In this document: one piece after another, positions 1-8,033 of the stretch | Layout: each line of letters starts with the position of its first letter | How positions within the stretch are numbered: position 1 is the first letter of the stretch | Source: Bifidobacterium canis | Lineage (GTDB): Bacteria > Actinomycetota > Actinomycetes > Actinomycetales > Bifidobacteriaceae | Assembly: GCF_009727065.1 (NCBI RefSeq) | Contig: NZ_WNLP01000003.1 | Location: forward strand, 124,001-188,000 | Direction of reading: 5' to 3' | DNA: 64,000 bases | Position numbers and translations under genes: made by a program | Notes under the pieces: model-generated | Databases searched by the model: none | Seen by the model: only the letters and a program-made list of their open reading frames with translations | What the model was told of the DNA's origin: nothing

Positions 1-75
1 TGTGGAACGAAAGGCGAGAGTTCGCTGTGCAAAGTGTTGCGAAATGTGCGTGAAACGCGAAGACGGCACGCGCGA

Positions 76-105
76 TTGACTAAAGTCGGAAGAGTCCGCT
101 ACTAT
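76..105 (+). promoter_or_regulatory. Likely promoter of tRNA-Trp / secE
   Basis: A TTGACT hexamer (76-81) and a TACTAT hexamer (100-105) are separated by 18 bases, a good match to a housekeeping sigma-70-type promoter. Transcription would start near 112, about 40 bases before the tRNA. The first 150 bases of the window contain no other convincing feature. Confidence 0.6.
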
Positions 106-153
106 ATCTTCTTGGCGGTTTTACCGAGCTGGAAACAGCGAGGCGAAATGCTT

Positions 154-226
154 AGGGAAGTGGCGCAATTGGTAGCGCAACGGTCTCCAAAACCGTAGGT
201 TGTGGGTTCGAGTCCCGCCTTCCCTG
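154..226 (+). tRNA. tRNA-Trp (anticodon CCA)
   Basis: A cloverleaf is visible. The acceptor arms AGGGAAG (154-160) and CTTCCCT (219-225) pair perfectly, the anticodon loop reads CTCCAAA with anticodon CCA, and the T arm GTGGG/TTCGAGT/CCCGC is standard. The discriminator is G226, as expected for tryptophan tRNA. The 3' CCA is not encoded. The position directly before secE is common in bifidobacteria and other actinobacteria. Confidence 0.97.
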
Positions 227-264
227 CAAATTGAGTCGAGTAAGACTAAGCCAACGGAGGGCGC

Positions 265-495
265 ATGGCAAAGAAAACAGATCACGGTGAAGAGGTAGTC
301 AAGCCGAACATCTTCATGCGCATCGGCCTGTTCATCAAGCAGATCATCGACGAAATGCGCAAGGTCGTGACGCCGACGCGCAAGCAGCTGTTCATGTGGT
401 CGCTCGCGGTGTTCATTTTCGTGGCGCTGCTGATGGTGTTCGTCACTGCTATGGACTTCGGTCTCGGCAAGTTGGCATTCCTCATCTTCGGCTGA
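265..495 (+). CDS. secE: Preprotein translocase subunit SecE
   Basis: SecE is the small clamp subunit of the SecYEG channel in the inner membrane. The 76-residue product has the usual short-form layout: a charged N-terminus, an amphipathic stretch with the conserved EMRKVVTPTRKQ segment (about residues 30-42), then one hydrophobic membrane helix (about 47-66). The start at 265 follows a good GGAGG site (256-260). It lies 38 bases after tRNA-Trp and before nusG, the standard secE-nusG arrangement, but a strong terminator separates it from nusG, so the two may be transcribed partly independently. Length and motif fit the family well. Confidence 0.96.
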   Translation: MAKKTDHGEEVVKPNIFMRIGLFIKQIIDEMRKVVTPTRKQLFMWSLAVFIFVALLMVFVTAMDFGLGKLAFLIFG

Positions 496-515
496 GACTT
501 ACATAAACGTGAAGC

Positions 516-548
516 AATTTAGGCATACTTCGGTATGCCTAAATTTTT
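516..548 (+). terminator. Intrinsic terminator after secE
   Basis: A perfect 13-bp stem (516-528 with 533-545) is capped by a TTCG tetraloop and followed by a run of five T (544-548). This is a textbook intrinsic terminator between secE and nusG. Confidence 0.9.
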
Positions 549-663
549 GCATGTGATTACGCGCACTATGTCAATGTACCGCTCATGCTGGTATAGACAT
601 TGTGTATTCTAGACTGTAGTTTACAGACATTCTTATTCGTAGAAAATATAAAGGTGAAGCTGC

Positions 664-1659
664 ATGACTGATGAAGTGAATCTGGAAAATATCGACAATC
701 TGCCCGAAGACGCTGAGGAGACGAGCGGCGCGGCCATCAATCTCGATGCCGTGAGCGCTGATGACGCAGACGCTCAGACGGCTGATGACGTCAAGATTGA
801 TCAGGTTGAGGCTGCTTCGCCGAGCGAAGACGTGGCTGAAGGCATGGCATATGACGCAGTGAACGCCGCGGACTCCGCTCCCGCTGACGAGGCTGCTTCG
901 GTTGAAGTCGATTCGTTGGACGATTCTGTTGATTCCTCCGCTGAAGGCGACGCCGACGCGCATTCCGACGGTACGACGGATGAGGCTGCGGATTCCGCCG
1001 ACTCCAACGAGGCCAATGCCGAAGAGCCGGAAGAGGAAGACGCCGGCGCCAAGGCCGTCAAGGAATTCTCGAAGAGCCTGCGCACGCTGGAAGGCAAGTG
1101 GTACGTGCTCCACACCTATTCCGGTTACGAGAAGCGCGTGAAGAGCAACATCGAGTCGCGCGTGCAGAGCTTCGGTTTGGAAGACACGATCTTCCAGGTG
1201 GAAGTGCCGATGGAAGAGGTCGAAAAGCACACCGAGAAGGGTAAGAAGGTCGTCACCCGCGTGCGTGTGCCCGGCTATGTGCTCATCCGCATGTATCCAG
1301 ATGAGAATGCACGTCGCATTGTTCGTGAGACCGAAGGCGTGACCGGCTTCGTGGGCCCGTCTCGCGAGCCTGCGCCGCTCAGCCGCAAGGAAGTCGTGTC
1401 GATGATGGCTCCGATGATCGCTTCTCAGGCTCTTAAGGAAGCTGGCGACAAGCCGGCAGCCGCCAAGAAGCGCACGATCGAGGTCTCCTACAAGGTCGGC
1501 GATCAGGTCACCGTCACCGATGGCCCATTCACGTCGATGTCTGCAGTGGTCTCCGACGTCGAGCCGACCACGCAGAAGCTCACCGTGCTCGTTTCCATCT
1601 TCGGCCGCGATACGCCGGTCGAGCTTGGTTTCGATCAGGTGCAGCGCCTCGATGCGTGA
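664..1659 (+). CDS. nusG: Transcription termination/antitermination protein NusG with acidic N-terminal extension
   Basis: NusG binds RNA polymerase and links it to Rho or the ribosome. The protein is 331 residues, against about 180 in E. coli. Residues 1 to about 135 are an extremely acidic Asp/Glu/Ala/Ser-rich extension. The NGN domain begins at K145 (KWYVLHTYSGYEKRV) and the KOW domain at about 276 (YKVGDQVTVTDGPF). Acidic extensions on NusG are known in actinobacteria; this one is long. Start 664 is preceded by AAAGGTGAAG. It is flanked by terminators on both sides, so it looks monocistronic or the end of a leaky secE transcript. Confidence 0.96.
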   Translation: MTDEVNLENIDNLPEDAEETSGAAINLDAVSADDADAQTADDVKIDQVEAASPSEDVAEGMAYDAVNAADSAPADEAASVEVDSLDDSVDSSAEGDADAHSDGTTDEAADSADSNEANAEEPEEEDAGAKAVKEFSKSLRTLEGKWYVLHTYSGYEKRVKSNIESRVQSFGLEDTIFQVEVPMEEVEKHTEKGKKVVTRVRVPGYVLIRMYPDENARRIVRETEGVTGFVGPSREPAPLSRKEVVSMMAPMIASQALKEAGDKPAAAKKRTIEVSYKVGDQVTVTDGPFTSMSAVVSDVEPTTQKLTVLVSIFGRDTPVELGFDQVQRLDA

Positions 1660-1675
1660 AACTAACCTGTGAAGC

Positions 1676-1718
1676 AATCGTCCCTGCCAGTGTGATCCTC
1701 ATGCTGGCAGGGACGATT
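1676..1718 (+). terminator. Intrinsic terminator after nusG
   Basis: A perfect 15-bp stem (1676-1690 with 1704-1718) with a 13-base loop, followed by a T-rich stretch, lies just after the nusG stop. The rest of the gap to rplK (about 1719-1891) should hold the rplK promoter and leader; I cannot assign exact boxes. Confidence 0.85.
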
Positions 1719-1891
1719 TGTTATTTGGGTTGCTCGCCTTGTGTTCGTCAATGTGCAGTGATAATTTTGATACGTTGTGTCTTGAGGGGCATTCTTTGTG
1801 ATGCCTGCAAGATGCGGCTGTGAACAATATCGATTGCGGAAGGCGCCAAACGGTGCCGTTACCACCGCGTCATAGAAAGAAGAACCATACA

Positions 1892-2323
1892 ATGGCTCCA
1901 AAGAAGAAAGTCTCGGCGCTGATTAAGCTCCAGATCGAGGCTGGCAAGGCCAATCCTGGCCAGAAGCTCGGCCCGGTTCTGGGTTCCCACGGCGTGAACA
2001 TCATGGACTTCTGCAAGGCATACAATGCTGCTACGCAGGACAAGATGGGTCAGGTCATCCCAGTCGAGATCACCGTTTACGAAGACCGTTCTTTCACCTT
2101 CGTTCTCAAGACCCCGCCGGCTTCCGATCTGCTGAAGAAGGCCGCAGGCGTCAGCAAGGGTGCTTCCAACCCGCTCACCGGCAAGGTTGGTTCCGTCACC
2201 AAGGCCCAGGTCAAGGAAATCGCCGAGACCAAGATGGCCGATCTGTCCGCTCGTGACATCGATGCCGCAATGAAGATCATCGAAGGCTCCGCGCGTTCGA
2301 TGGGCATCACGGTGAACGACTGA
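1892..2323 (+). CDS. rplK: 50S ribosomal protein L11
   Basis: L11 binds the GTPase-associated region of 23S rRNA. The ATG at 1892 is chosen over upstream in-frame codons because it gives the usual 143-residue protein starting [20 protein letters not shown], preceded by GAAAGAAGAA. The conserved [27 protein letters not shown] segment appears early, and the C-terminal RNA-binding part ends [12 protein letters not shown]. Only 19 bases separate it from rplA, the standard L11-L1 operon, which L1 usually autoregulates by binding its own mRNA. Confidence 0.97.
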   Translation: MAPKKKVSALIKLQIEAGKANPGQKLGPVLGSHGVNIMDFCKAYNAATQDKMGQVIPVEITVYEDRSFTFVLKTPPASDLLKKAAGVSKGASNPLTGKVGSVTKAQVKEIAETKMADLSARDIDAAMKIIEGSARSMGITVND

Positions 2324-2342
2324 GCTGAGAGGATAGAGACAA

Positions 2343-3032
2343 ATGGCTAAGCACTCCAAGAAGTATCGTGAAGCGGCCGAGCGCATTGACCGCAACAACC
2401 TGTACACCCCGGAAGAAGCTATCGCTCTGCTCAAGAGCATGCCGGAATACAACTTCGACCAGACCGTCGAAGCTGTGCTCCGCTTGAACGTCGACCCGCG
2501 CAAGGCCGACCAGCTCGTTCGTGGTTCCGTCAACCTGCCGAACGGCACCGGTAAGACCGCCAAGGTCCTCGTGTTCGCACGTGGCCCGAAGGCTACCGAG
2601 GCTCTCGAGGCTGGCGCCGACATCGTCGGTGATGACGACCTCGTGCAGAAGGTCGCCGACGGCTTCCTCGACTTCGACTCCGTCGTCGCCACCCCAGACA
2701 TGATGGGCAAGGTCGGTCGTTTGGGCCGTGTGCTCGGTCCGCGTGGCCTCATGCCGAACCCGAAGACCGGCACGGTGACCATGGACGTCACCAAGGCGAT
2801 CAAAGACATCAAGGGCGGCAAGGTCGACTTCCGTGTCGACAAGAACGGCAACCTGAGCTTCCTCTTCGGCAAGCTCTCGTTCACCGCTGAAGCTCTCGAT
2901 CAGAACTTCCGCGCAGTGGCCGACGAGATCAAGCGTCTCAAGCCGTCCACTGTTAAGGGTCGCTACATCACGAAGGCTACGATCAGCTCGACGATGAATC
3001 CGGGCATCCCGGTCGACCCAGCTTCCCTCTGA
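2343..3032 (+). CDS. rplA: 50S ribosomal protein L1
   Basis: L1 forms the mobile L1 stalk of the large subunit and can act as a translational repressor of the L11-L1 operon. The 229-residue product has the normal family length. It begins [16 protein letters not shown] and carries the signature [20 protein letters not shown] in the second half. The start is preceded by GAGAGGATAGAG. It is the last gene of the rplK-rplA operon and is followed by a hairpin at 3079-3105. Confidence 0.97.
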   Translation: MAKHSKKYREAAERIDRNNLYTPEEAIALLKSMPEYNFDQTVEAVLRLNVDPRKADQLVRGSVNLPNGTGKTAKVLVFARGPKATEALEAGADIVGDDDLVQKVADGFLDFDSVVATPDMMGKVGRLGRVLGPRGLMPNPKTGTVTMDVTKAIKDIKGGKVDFRVDKNGNLSFLFGKLSFTAEALDQNFRAVADEIKRLKPSTVKGRYITKATISSTMNPGIPVDPASL

Positions 3033-3078
3033 TTCGCACAGACCAATACTCTAGCGCATTAGAGCTGAACGCTGTATG

Positions 3079-3105
3079 GGCTCCACATGGTAATCATGTG
3101 GAGCC
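3079..3105 (+). terminator. Hairpin terminator after rplA
   Basis: An 11-bp perfect stem (3079-3089 with 3095-3105) with loop GTAAT follows rplA. The T-run after it is weak, so termination could be partly factor-dependent. Confidence 0.7.
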
Positions 3106-3240
3106 GATATATTTCTGCGGATATGCGCATCCGCAAATAAAGATGCCTGTGTACACTGTTGTACGCGGAAGTCGTGTGCAATAATCAAATGCGAACAATG
3201 CTCAAATAACTTAGCCAAAGAATAATGAGGAGGTCATGAG

Positions 3241-4023
3241 GTGCCAGAGATGCCAGATATTCTTGACCTTCTCGGCGGAGACATCGACGACAACGCGGTG
3301 AGCAGACTCGTGTTCGAATGCTTGATCTCCGGCATCGACGACGCGCGCGTGGTGTCACTGATGAATCTGATCGGCTGGCGCGGCAACTTCCAATGCTTCG
3401 CGCTTGGCGGCACGCCGGCGCAGTCCGCTACGGACACGTTCAATCAAATCGGCAGCGCGGTGCGTGATTTCGGCGGTTCGCACGCCGTTTTCGGTATGTA
3501 TGGCAACTTCGCGATGGCGTGCGTGCAGCTCGAGGCGGCGGTGAGTCCGGAGATCGTCTGCACGGCGTCGCTGCCGGCGTTCGCGGAAAGCGACGCCGTG
3601 TATTTGAGCCCAGTGCGCGAAGGCGTGACCGGCGCAAGCCGAGCGGTACGCGAAACATTGTTCTCGCTGCAGGCGGCACCGTCGCTGACGAATCCATCGC
3701 GCCCATTGCGCGCAGACGAACTGCTGCCAGAGCGCGCGCTGCTCGGCGATGACGTTGCGCGCGAGGAGTTGTACCAGAACGTGTATCTCGTGCTGCACGG
3801 CGAGAGCGAAGATGATCCCTCGTACATCACCGTGTCAACGTTCCTCAAACACGGCGGCTCGCTCGAAGCCACCGCGAAAGAGCTCAACGTGCACCCGAAC
3901 ACTGTGCGCTACCGTCTCAAAAAAGCGGCGGAAACAACCGGCTGGGACGCGAATGACCCGCGTGACGCCTTCGTGCTCAACACGGCGATCGCGCTGGGGC
4001 GTATGCGTGCGGCGCGCGCATAA
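3241..4023 (+). CDS. PucR/FasR-type transcriptional regulator beside the fatty-acid synthesis genes
   Basis: A 260-residue protein whose last 60 residues (STFLKHGGSLEATAKELNVHPNTVRYRLKKA) form the helix-turn-helix typical of PucR/CdaR C-terminal domains. The N-terminal 190 residues are a poorly conserved sensor-like region. In Streptomyces coelicolor a regulator of this type, FasR, activates the fatty acid synthase genes; here the gene is close to birA, accBC, accD and fas, so the same role is inferred, not shown. The start is GTG at 3241, seven bases after AGGAGG (3228-3233); an ATG at 3250 is an alternative. The gap before it (3106-3240) should hold its promoter. Confidence 0.75.
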   Translation: MPEMPDILDLLGGDIDDNAVSRLVFECLISGIDDARVVSLMNLIGWRGNFQCFALGGTPAQSATDTFNQIGSAVRDFGGSHAVFGMYGNFAMACVQLEAAVSPEIVCTASLPAFAESDAVYLSPVREGVTGASRAVRETLFSLQAAPSLTNPSRPLRADELLPERALLGDDVAREELYQNVYLVLHGESEDDPSYITVSTFLKHGGSLEATAKELNVHPNTVRYRLKKAAETTGWDANDPRDAFVLNTAIALGRMRAARA

Positions 4024-4031
4024 TACGCGCT

Positions 4032-4946
4032 GTGCAAACGCAATCTATAATCGAACACATGACTAGCATTCTGACCGGTGATTATTCGAAAACACGAGCT
4101 CTCGCACACGTAATTTCTCTCGACACAGTATCTTCTACGAATGATTACGCTGCGCAACTCGTGTCAAACGGTCAGTTTTCACGTGACGGCGTGACTGTGG
4201 TGTTCGCGCAAACGCAGACCGCAGGCAGGGGACGTCTCGATCACACATGGATGTCGGCGCCAGGCAAATCGTTCATCGGATCCTTCATCAGCGCGGTCAA
4301 CGCGGATCTCGCCAAGAACCCGAAGCTCAACGGCTGGTTGCAGATGATCGCCGGCCTCTCTGTGATCGACGCGCTTCGCCACACCGTTGCGCACACGAAC
4401 TTGGAATGGCGCAACGAAGCGGGTGGCATGCGCAACGACGTGCTGCTCAAATGGCCGAACGACATCGTGTATCACGGCATGAAGCTCGGCGGTATTCTCG
4501 CGCAACTCGTGCAATTGCCGAATGATTCGAGCACGATGGCGGTCATCTTCGGCGTCGGCTTGAACCTCGACGTGTCGCCGGCGGAGCTGCCGACACCGGA
4601 GTCGACGTCGTTGCAACTGGTGACGCAGTGCACGCCGGGCACCGCGTTCCCGCCCGTTCGCATGCTCGCGGACTACATCGCCGCAAGCACTGTGCAGGGT
4701 TTGGAGAAACGGCTATGGGAGTTTGGCATGCACCCAGACACGTATGCTCAGGACCTGCACAAGCGCGTGCTCGAAGAATGCTGGACGCTTGGCAAGGCCA
4801 TCGTGGTGCATTATGCGGATGGCACGACGCAGCTCGGTGTTGCGCGCACGATCAACTCCGATGCTTCGCTGACGATGACCGATGACAGCAACAAGCCGCA
4901 CATCGTGCAAACCGCCGACGTAGGCGTGCTTCCGGTGGAACTGTAG
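4032..4946 (+). CDS. birA: Biotin-[acetyl-CoA carboxylase] ligase
   Basis: BirA joins biotin to the carrier domain of acyl-CoA carboxylase through biotinyl-AMP. Family motifs are present: TAGRGRLDHTW (about residues 57-67), KWPNDIVYHGMKLGGILAQ (about 141-159) and GVGLNLD. There is no N-terminal winged-helix domain, so this is a group I ligase that should not itself bind DNA. The C-terminal small beta domain ends at residue 304. GTG at 4032 is the first start; ATG at 4059 (MTSILTGDY) is a plausible alternative, with no clear ribosome site for either. It follows the FasR-like gene by 8 bases, suggesting co-transcription. Its obvious client is AccBC, encoded 1.2 kb away. Confidence 0.93.
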   Translation: MQTQSIIEHMTSILTGDYSKTRALAHVISLDTVSSTNDYAAQLVSNGQFSRDGVTVVFAQTQTAGRGRLDHTWMSAPGKSFIGSFISAVNADLAKNPKLNGWLQMIAGLSVIDALRHTVAHTNLEWRNEAGGMRNDVLLKWPNDIVYHGMKLGGILAQLVQLPNDSSTMAVIFGVGLNLDVSPAELPTPESTSLQLVTQCTPGTAFPPVRMLADYIAASTVQGLEKRLWEFGMHPDTYAQDLHKRVLEECWTLGKAIVVHYADGTTQLGVARTINSDASLTMTDDSNKPHIVQTADVGVLPVEL

Positions 4947-4950
4947 CGTT

Positions 4951-5769
4951 TTAAGCAACGGAGGATGCAGAGTAGCTGGCTGCGGCGGCTAGAAGAGAGG
5001 CGAGGGCGATTTTGAGGAGATCGCCCGGCACGAAGGCGAGCGTCGACGCCGCGGTGACGCTCAGCGGCATGCCCGTTACCGTGGATTGGAAGGCCGCGCC
5101 AAAGAAATAGCCCACGATCAGGAAGCCGAAGGTGCATGCCGTGGCATAGCGCAAGGCACGCAACGCGTATCGCCAAACTGCATGAGCGATTGGATGTGAA
5201 GTGATGCCGCAGCGCAGCGCGTACACTGCATGCCGCCACGTGGTTCGCGGGGTCGAATCCAATGTAGTTCCAAAGCTTGAGGCGCCCAATACGGCACTTT
5301 CTGCACAAGGTTCAGCGCAGTTTCGCGCAGGCTCAACCTGCGGGTTCACCGTGGCGGTAGCGTGATATACGGCTGGCGAATCTGATTTGTGTGCGCTCGC
5401 AGTTGGCGCATGCTTGCCGGCGAGCACCGACGCAACGATGACCGATGGCAGGAATCCGATCAAAAAGCCGCCGGAAGGTCCGATCAAAGTCAATGTGGAG
5501 CCGCCACCTGCGAATACCGGCACACCGGCTGCACCCAGACCCAGATACATGATCGCGCCGGCGCCTGCGCGCTGCCAGCCCAGTGTCAACGCGGCGAGCA
5601 TCAGCACGAAAGTCTGCAATGTGATTGGCACAGGCGTTCCCGGCACTGGAATCTTACCGACTGCGGTCGCTCCGCACAGCAATGCTGTGACGATGATGGA
5701 CGGCAATACCGCACGCAGCAGAGCACGGCGTGACATGGATCGTGTGGCGGTGAGCAAGGTTTCGCGCAT
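4951..5769 (-). CDS. bioY: Biotin transporter BioY with a long central insertion
   Basis: BioY is the membrane-embedded biotin-binding S component of ECF transporters. The start at 5769 (MRETLLTATRSMSRRALLRA) follows AAGAAGGAA and is preferred to an upstream in-frame codon. The N-terminal part shows typical BioY helices with GKIPVPGTPVPITLQTF and GAGAIMYLGLGAAGVPVFAG (each shown in part), and the C-terminal part returns with FVPGDLLKIALASLLA. Between them (about residues 150-215) lies a hydrophilic insertion rich in Ala, Thr, Ser, His and Cys. Total length is 272 residues against about 190 for usual BioY. It converges on birA (4 bases apart) and diverges from accBC, consistent with biotin supply for the carboxylase. 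Confidence 0.85.
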   Translation of the reverse strand: MRETLLTATRSMSRRALLRAVLPSIIVTALLCGATAVGKIPVPGTPVPITLQTFVLMLAALTLGWQRAGAGAIMYLGLGAAGVPVFAGGGSTLTLIGPSGGFLIGFLPSVIVASVLAGKHAPTASAHKSDSPAVYHATATVNPQVEPARNCAEPCAESAVLGASSFGTTLDSTPRTTWRHAVYALRCGITSHPIAHAVWRYALRALRYATACTFGFLIVGYFFGAAFQSTVTGMPLSVTAASTLAFVPGDLLKIALASLLAAAASYSASSVA

Positions 5770-5855
5770 CGTTCCTTCTTTCTTGCGATCTTCTCTGCGC
5801 GCTCGGCAGTCGCCTGCCCGAGGGAAGGCGCAATCTGCCGAGCACAACAGATGAA

Positions 5856-5894
5856 ATGCATATGTTTATGCATATTTGCATGCAAAGTTGCATA
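5856..5894. promoter_or_regulatory. Candidate operator: four TGCAT cores upstream of bioY
   Basis: TGCAT occurs at 5857, 5869, 5877 and 5889, spaced 12, 8 and 12 bases, so the cluster is symmetric about the perfect palindrome TTGCATGCAA (5876-5885) and its neighbour TATGCATA (5867-5874). It lies about 90-125 bases upstream of the bioY start. A biotin-responsive repressor is the natural suspect because this BirA lacks a DNA-binding domain. The role is inferred from position and symmetry only. Confidence 0.45.
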
Positions 5895-6087
5895 GTCTTG
5901 ATTTCTGTGGACGGCGTTTCGCATCGTGAAATTAGGTAATTACTCTTCTTCTGTAGTATTTCTAGAAAATCCGGGGTTGCTCACAACACAATCCATGAGA
6001 AATTCTTGGTGCGAAAACCGTTGGAAATCAAGCGATGTGGACATCGTAGACAGAAGCGCGTGAATTTCGTTTTGTAGACGTCGCCAA

Positions 6088-6109
6088 AAACAAACGCCGA
6101 GTTTTGTTT
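6088..6109. promoter_or_regulatory. Inverted repeat upstream of accBC, possible operator
   Basis: AAACAAA (6088-6094) and TTTGTTT (6103-6109) form a perfect 7-bp inverted repeat with 8 bases between the arms, 46 bases before the accBC start. It could bind the nearby FasR-like regulator or be part of the promoter. The remainder of the bioY-accBC gap (5895-6087) is AT-rich with no other clear structure. Confidence 0.4.
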
Positions 6110-6155
6110 ATTCGAACGTTTCGAGAGTATTCAAATAAGAGCATGGTTATTCACC

Positions 6156-8030
6156 ATGACCGATTTTGTCTCCAAGCTCTTGATCGCCAACCGCGGCGAG
6201 ATCGCATTGCGCGTGGTGCGCACGGCGCGCGAGATGGGCATTCCCACCGTCGTCGTGTACGCCGAACAGGATCGCCACTCGCAATATGTGCAGATGGCCG
6301 ACGAAGCCTATCTGCTCTCCGGTGACACATACGCCGATACCTACCTCAACGAAGATCTGCTCATCAGCATTCTCAAACGCAGCGGCGCAGACGCCGTGCA
6401 CCCCGGCTACGGCTTCCTCTCCGAAGTGCCGAGCTTCGCCGACAAAGTGGTTGAAGCCGGCGCCACCTGGGTTGGCCCGTCTTCACGCGCGCTCACCGAT
6501 CTGGGAGACAAGATCAGCGCCCGACGCGTCGCCCTCTACGCCAAAGTGCCTCCCGTTCCGGGCCTCTCGAACTCGCTCGGAGACATGCGCGTGCTGCTCG
6601 ACTTCGCGCACACGCACGGCTACCCGCTGATGCTCAAGCGAACGGATGGCGGCGGCGGACGCGGCATCACGCTCGTGCGCAGCGACGACGAACTGCGCGG
6701 ATTCTACCTGAACCACAACGCCGTGCAGGGCGGCGACCTCGACGAATATTTCGTCGAACGATTCATCGACCACGGTCGCCACGTGGAAACGCAGTGCGGC
6801 CGCGACTCACACGGCAATTTCACCGTCTATTCGACGCGCGACTGCTCGGTGCAGCGCCGCAACCAGAAGCTCATCGAAGAGGCTCCGGCTCCGTACCTCG
6901 ACGACGACGTGCTCGCACAGCTGCACGAATATTCGCGCCGTCTGTTCAACGCCGTCAACTACGTGGGGCTCGGCACATGCGAATTTATGGTGACTGATAC
7001 CGGCAAAGTGTATTTCTTGGAAGTGAATCCACGCCTGCAGGTGGAGCACACGGTGAGCGAGGAAGTGAGCGGCCTTGACTTGGTGCGCGAACAGCTCACG
7101 ATTGCTTCCGGCGGCGAGATCTCGCCAGAACCGCCGTCTCGCGGTCACAGCTTCGAACTGCGCATCACCAGCGAAGACCCGAACACGAATCTGACGCCGA
7201 GCTCCGGCACGCTCGAACGTGTGCTCTGGCCGGCTGGCCCGGGCGTACGCGTGGACTCCGGCGTGGTTGAGGGCGACACGATCTCACCTAAATTCGATTC
7301 GATGATGGGCAAGCTCATCGTTACCGCTAGTGACCGTGAGGCCGCTGTAGCTCGCGTGCGCCGCGCGCTCGACGAGCTGAAGATCGAAGGCGTGCCGACG
7401 CCGATCGAACTCTATAAGCAGATTTTCAACGACGACGAGTTCACCGGCGAGCACGGCCACGACTTCGACGTGAGCACGAAGTGGCTGGAACGCAAATACC
7501 TGAACCACGAGCCGGCTTCCGCTCACGGCGGCCAACCCGCGTCGCTCGACTCCACCGCGACTTCCGCGGACGTGCAACCCGAGCATAGCGAGCAGTTCGT
7601 GATCGAGATGAACAATCGTCGTGTCGTGCTCAATGTGCCGAGCGACATGTTCGCGAATCTGACCGGCGGTGCGCATTCGCGCGCTGACCGCAGGCCGACG
7701 CAACCGCTGCGCGGGCAGGGTTCGCATCACGTGGATCGCAAGAACGCGCACAATGCCGAACGCCCCGGCGTGATCTCCGCGCCGATGCAGGCGTTGGTGA
7801 CGCGCATCAACGTGAGCGAAGGGCAGGAAGTCTCAAAAGGCGACCTGCTGGTGGTGCTCGAGTCGATGAAGATGGAGAACTACGTGTATTCGCCCACGAA
7901 TGGCACGGTCAAAGAGATCTTCGCGTGCCCAGCCACCGGCGTCGAGGCCGGTGAGACGTTGCTGACGATGGACGTCGCCGGCGCGCACGACAAGCAAAGC
8001 ACACAAAACAAGTCGCAGGAGGAGGCGTGA
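6156..8030 (+). CDS. accC: Acyl-CoA carboxylase alpha chain (biotin carboxylase fused to biotin carrier domain)
   Basis: This subunit carboxylates its own biotin using ATP and bicarbonate, then hands it to the carboxyltransferase. The 624 residues comprise a biotin carboxylase (LIANRGEIALRV at the start, ATP-grasp glycine loop RTDGGGGRGITL near residue 160, EVNPRLQVEHTVSEE near 290), a His/Arg-rich linker, and a C-terminal biotinyl domain with VLESMKMENY, where K572 should carry biotin. This fused alpha chain is the actinobacterial arrangement. There is no strong ribosome site before 6156. It is four bases upstream of the beta-subunit gene and one operon with it; malonyl-CoA for Fas is the expected product. 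Confidence 0.94.
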   Translation: MTDFVSKLLIANRGEIALRVVRTAREMGIPTVVVYAEQDRHSQYVQMADEAYLLSGDTYADTYLNEDLLISILKRSGADAVHPGYGFLSEVPSFADKVVEAGATWVGPSSRALTDLGDKISARRVALYAKVPPVPGLSNSLGDMRVLLDFAHTHGYPLMLKRTDGGGGRGITLVRSDDELRGFYLNHNAVQGGDLDEYFVERFIDHGRHVETQCGRDSHGNFTVYSTRDCSVQRRNQKLIEEAPAPYLDDDVLAQLHEYSRRLFNAVNYVGLGTCEFMVTDTGKVYFLEVNPRLQVEHTVSEEVSGLDLVREQLTIASGGEISPEPPSRGHSFELRITSEDPNTNLTPSSGTLERVLWPAGPGVRVDSGVVEGDTISPKFDSMMGKLIVTASDREAAVARVRRALDELKIEGVPTPIELYKQIFNDDEFTGEHGHDFDVSTKWLERKYLNHEPASAHGGQPASLDSTATSADVQPEHSEQFVIEMNNRRVVLNVPSDMFANLTGGAHSRADRRPTQPLRGQGSHHVDRKNAHNAERPGVISAPMQALVTRINVSEGQEVSKGDLLVVLESMKMENYVYSPTNGTVKEIFACPATGVEAGETLLTMDVAGAHDKQSTQNKSQEEA

Positions 8031-8033
8031 CCA

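Noticed and set aside
5389..5854. Open frames opposite bioY
   Set aside because: They lie antisense to a clear BioY coding region and have no recognisable domain or ribosome site.
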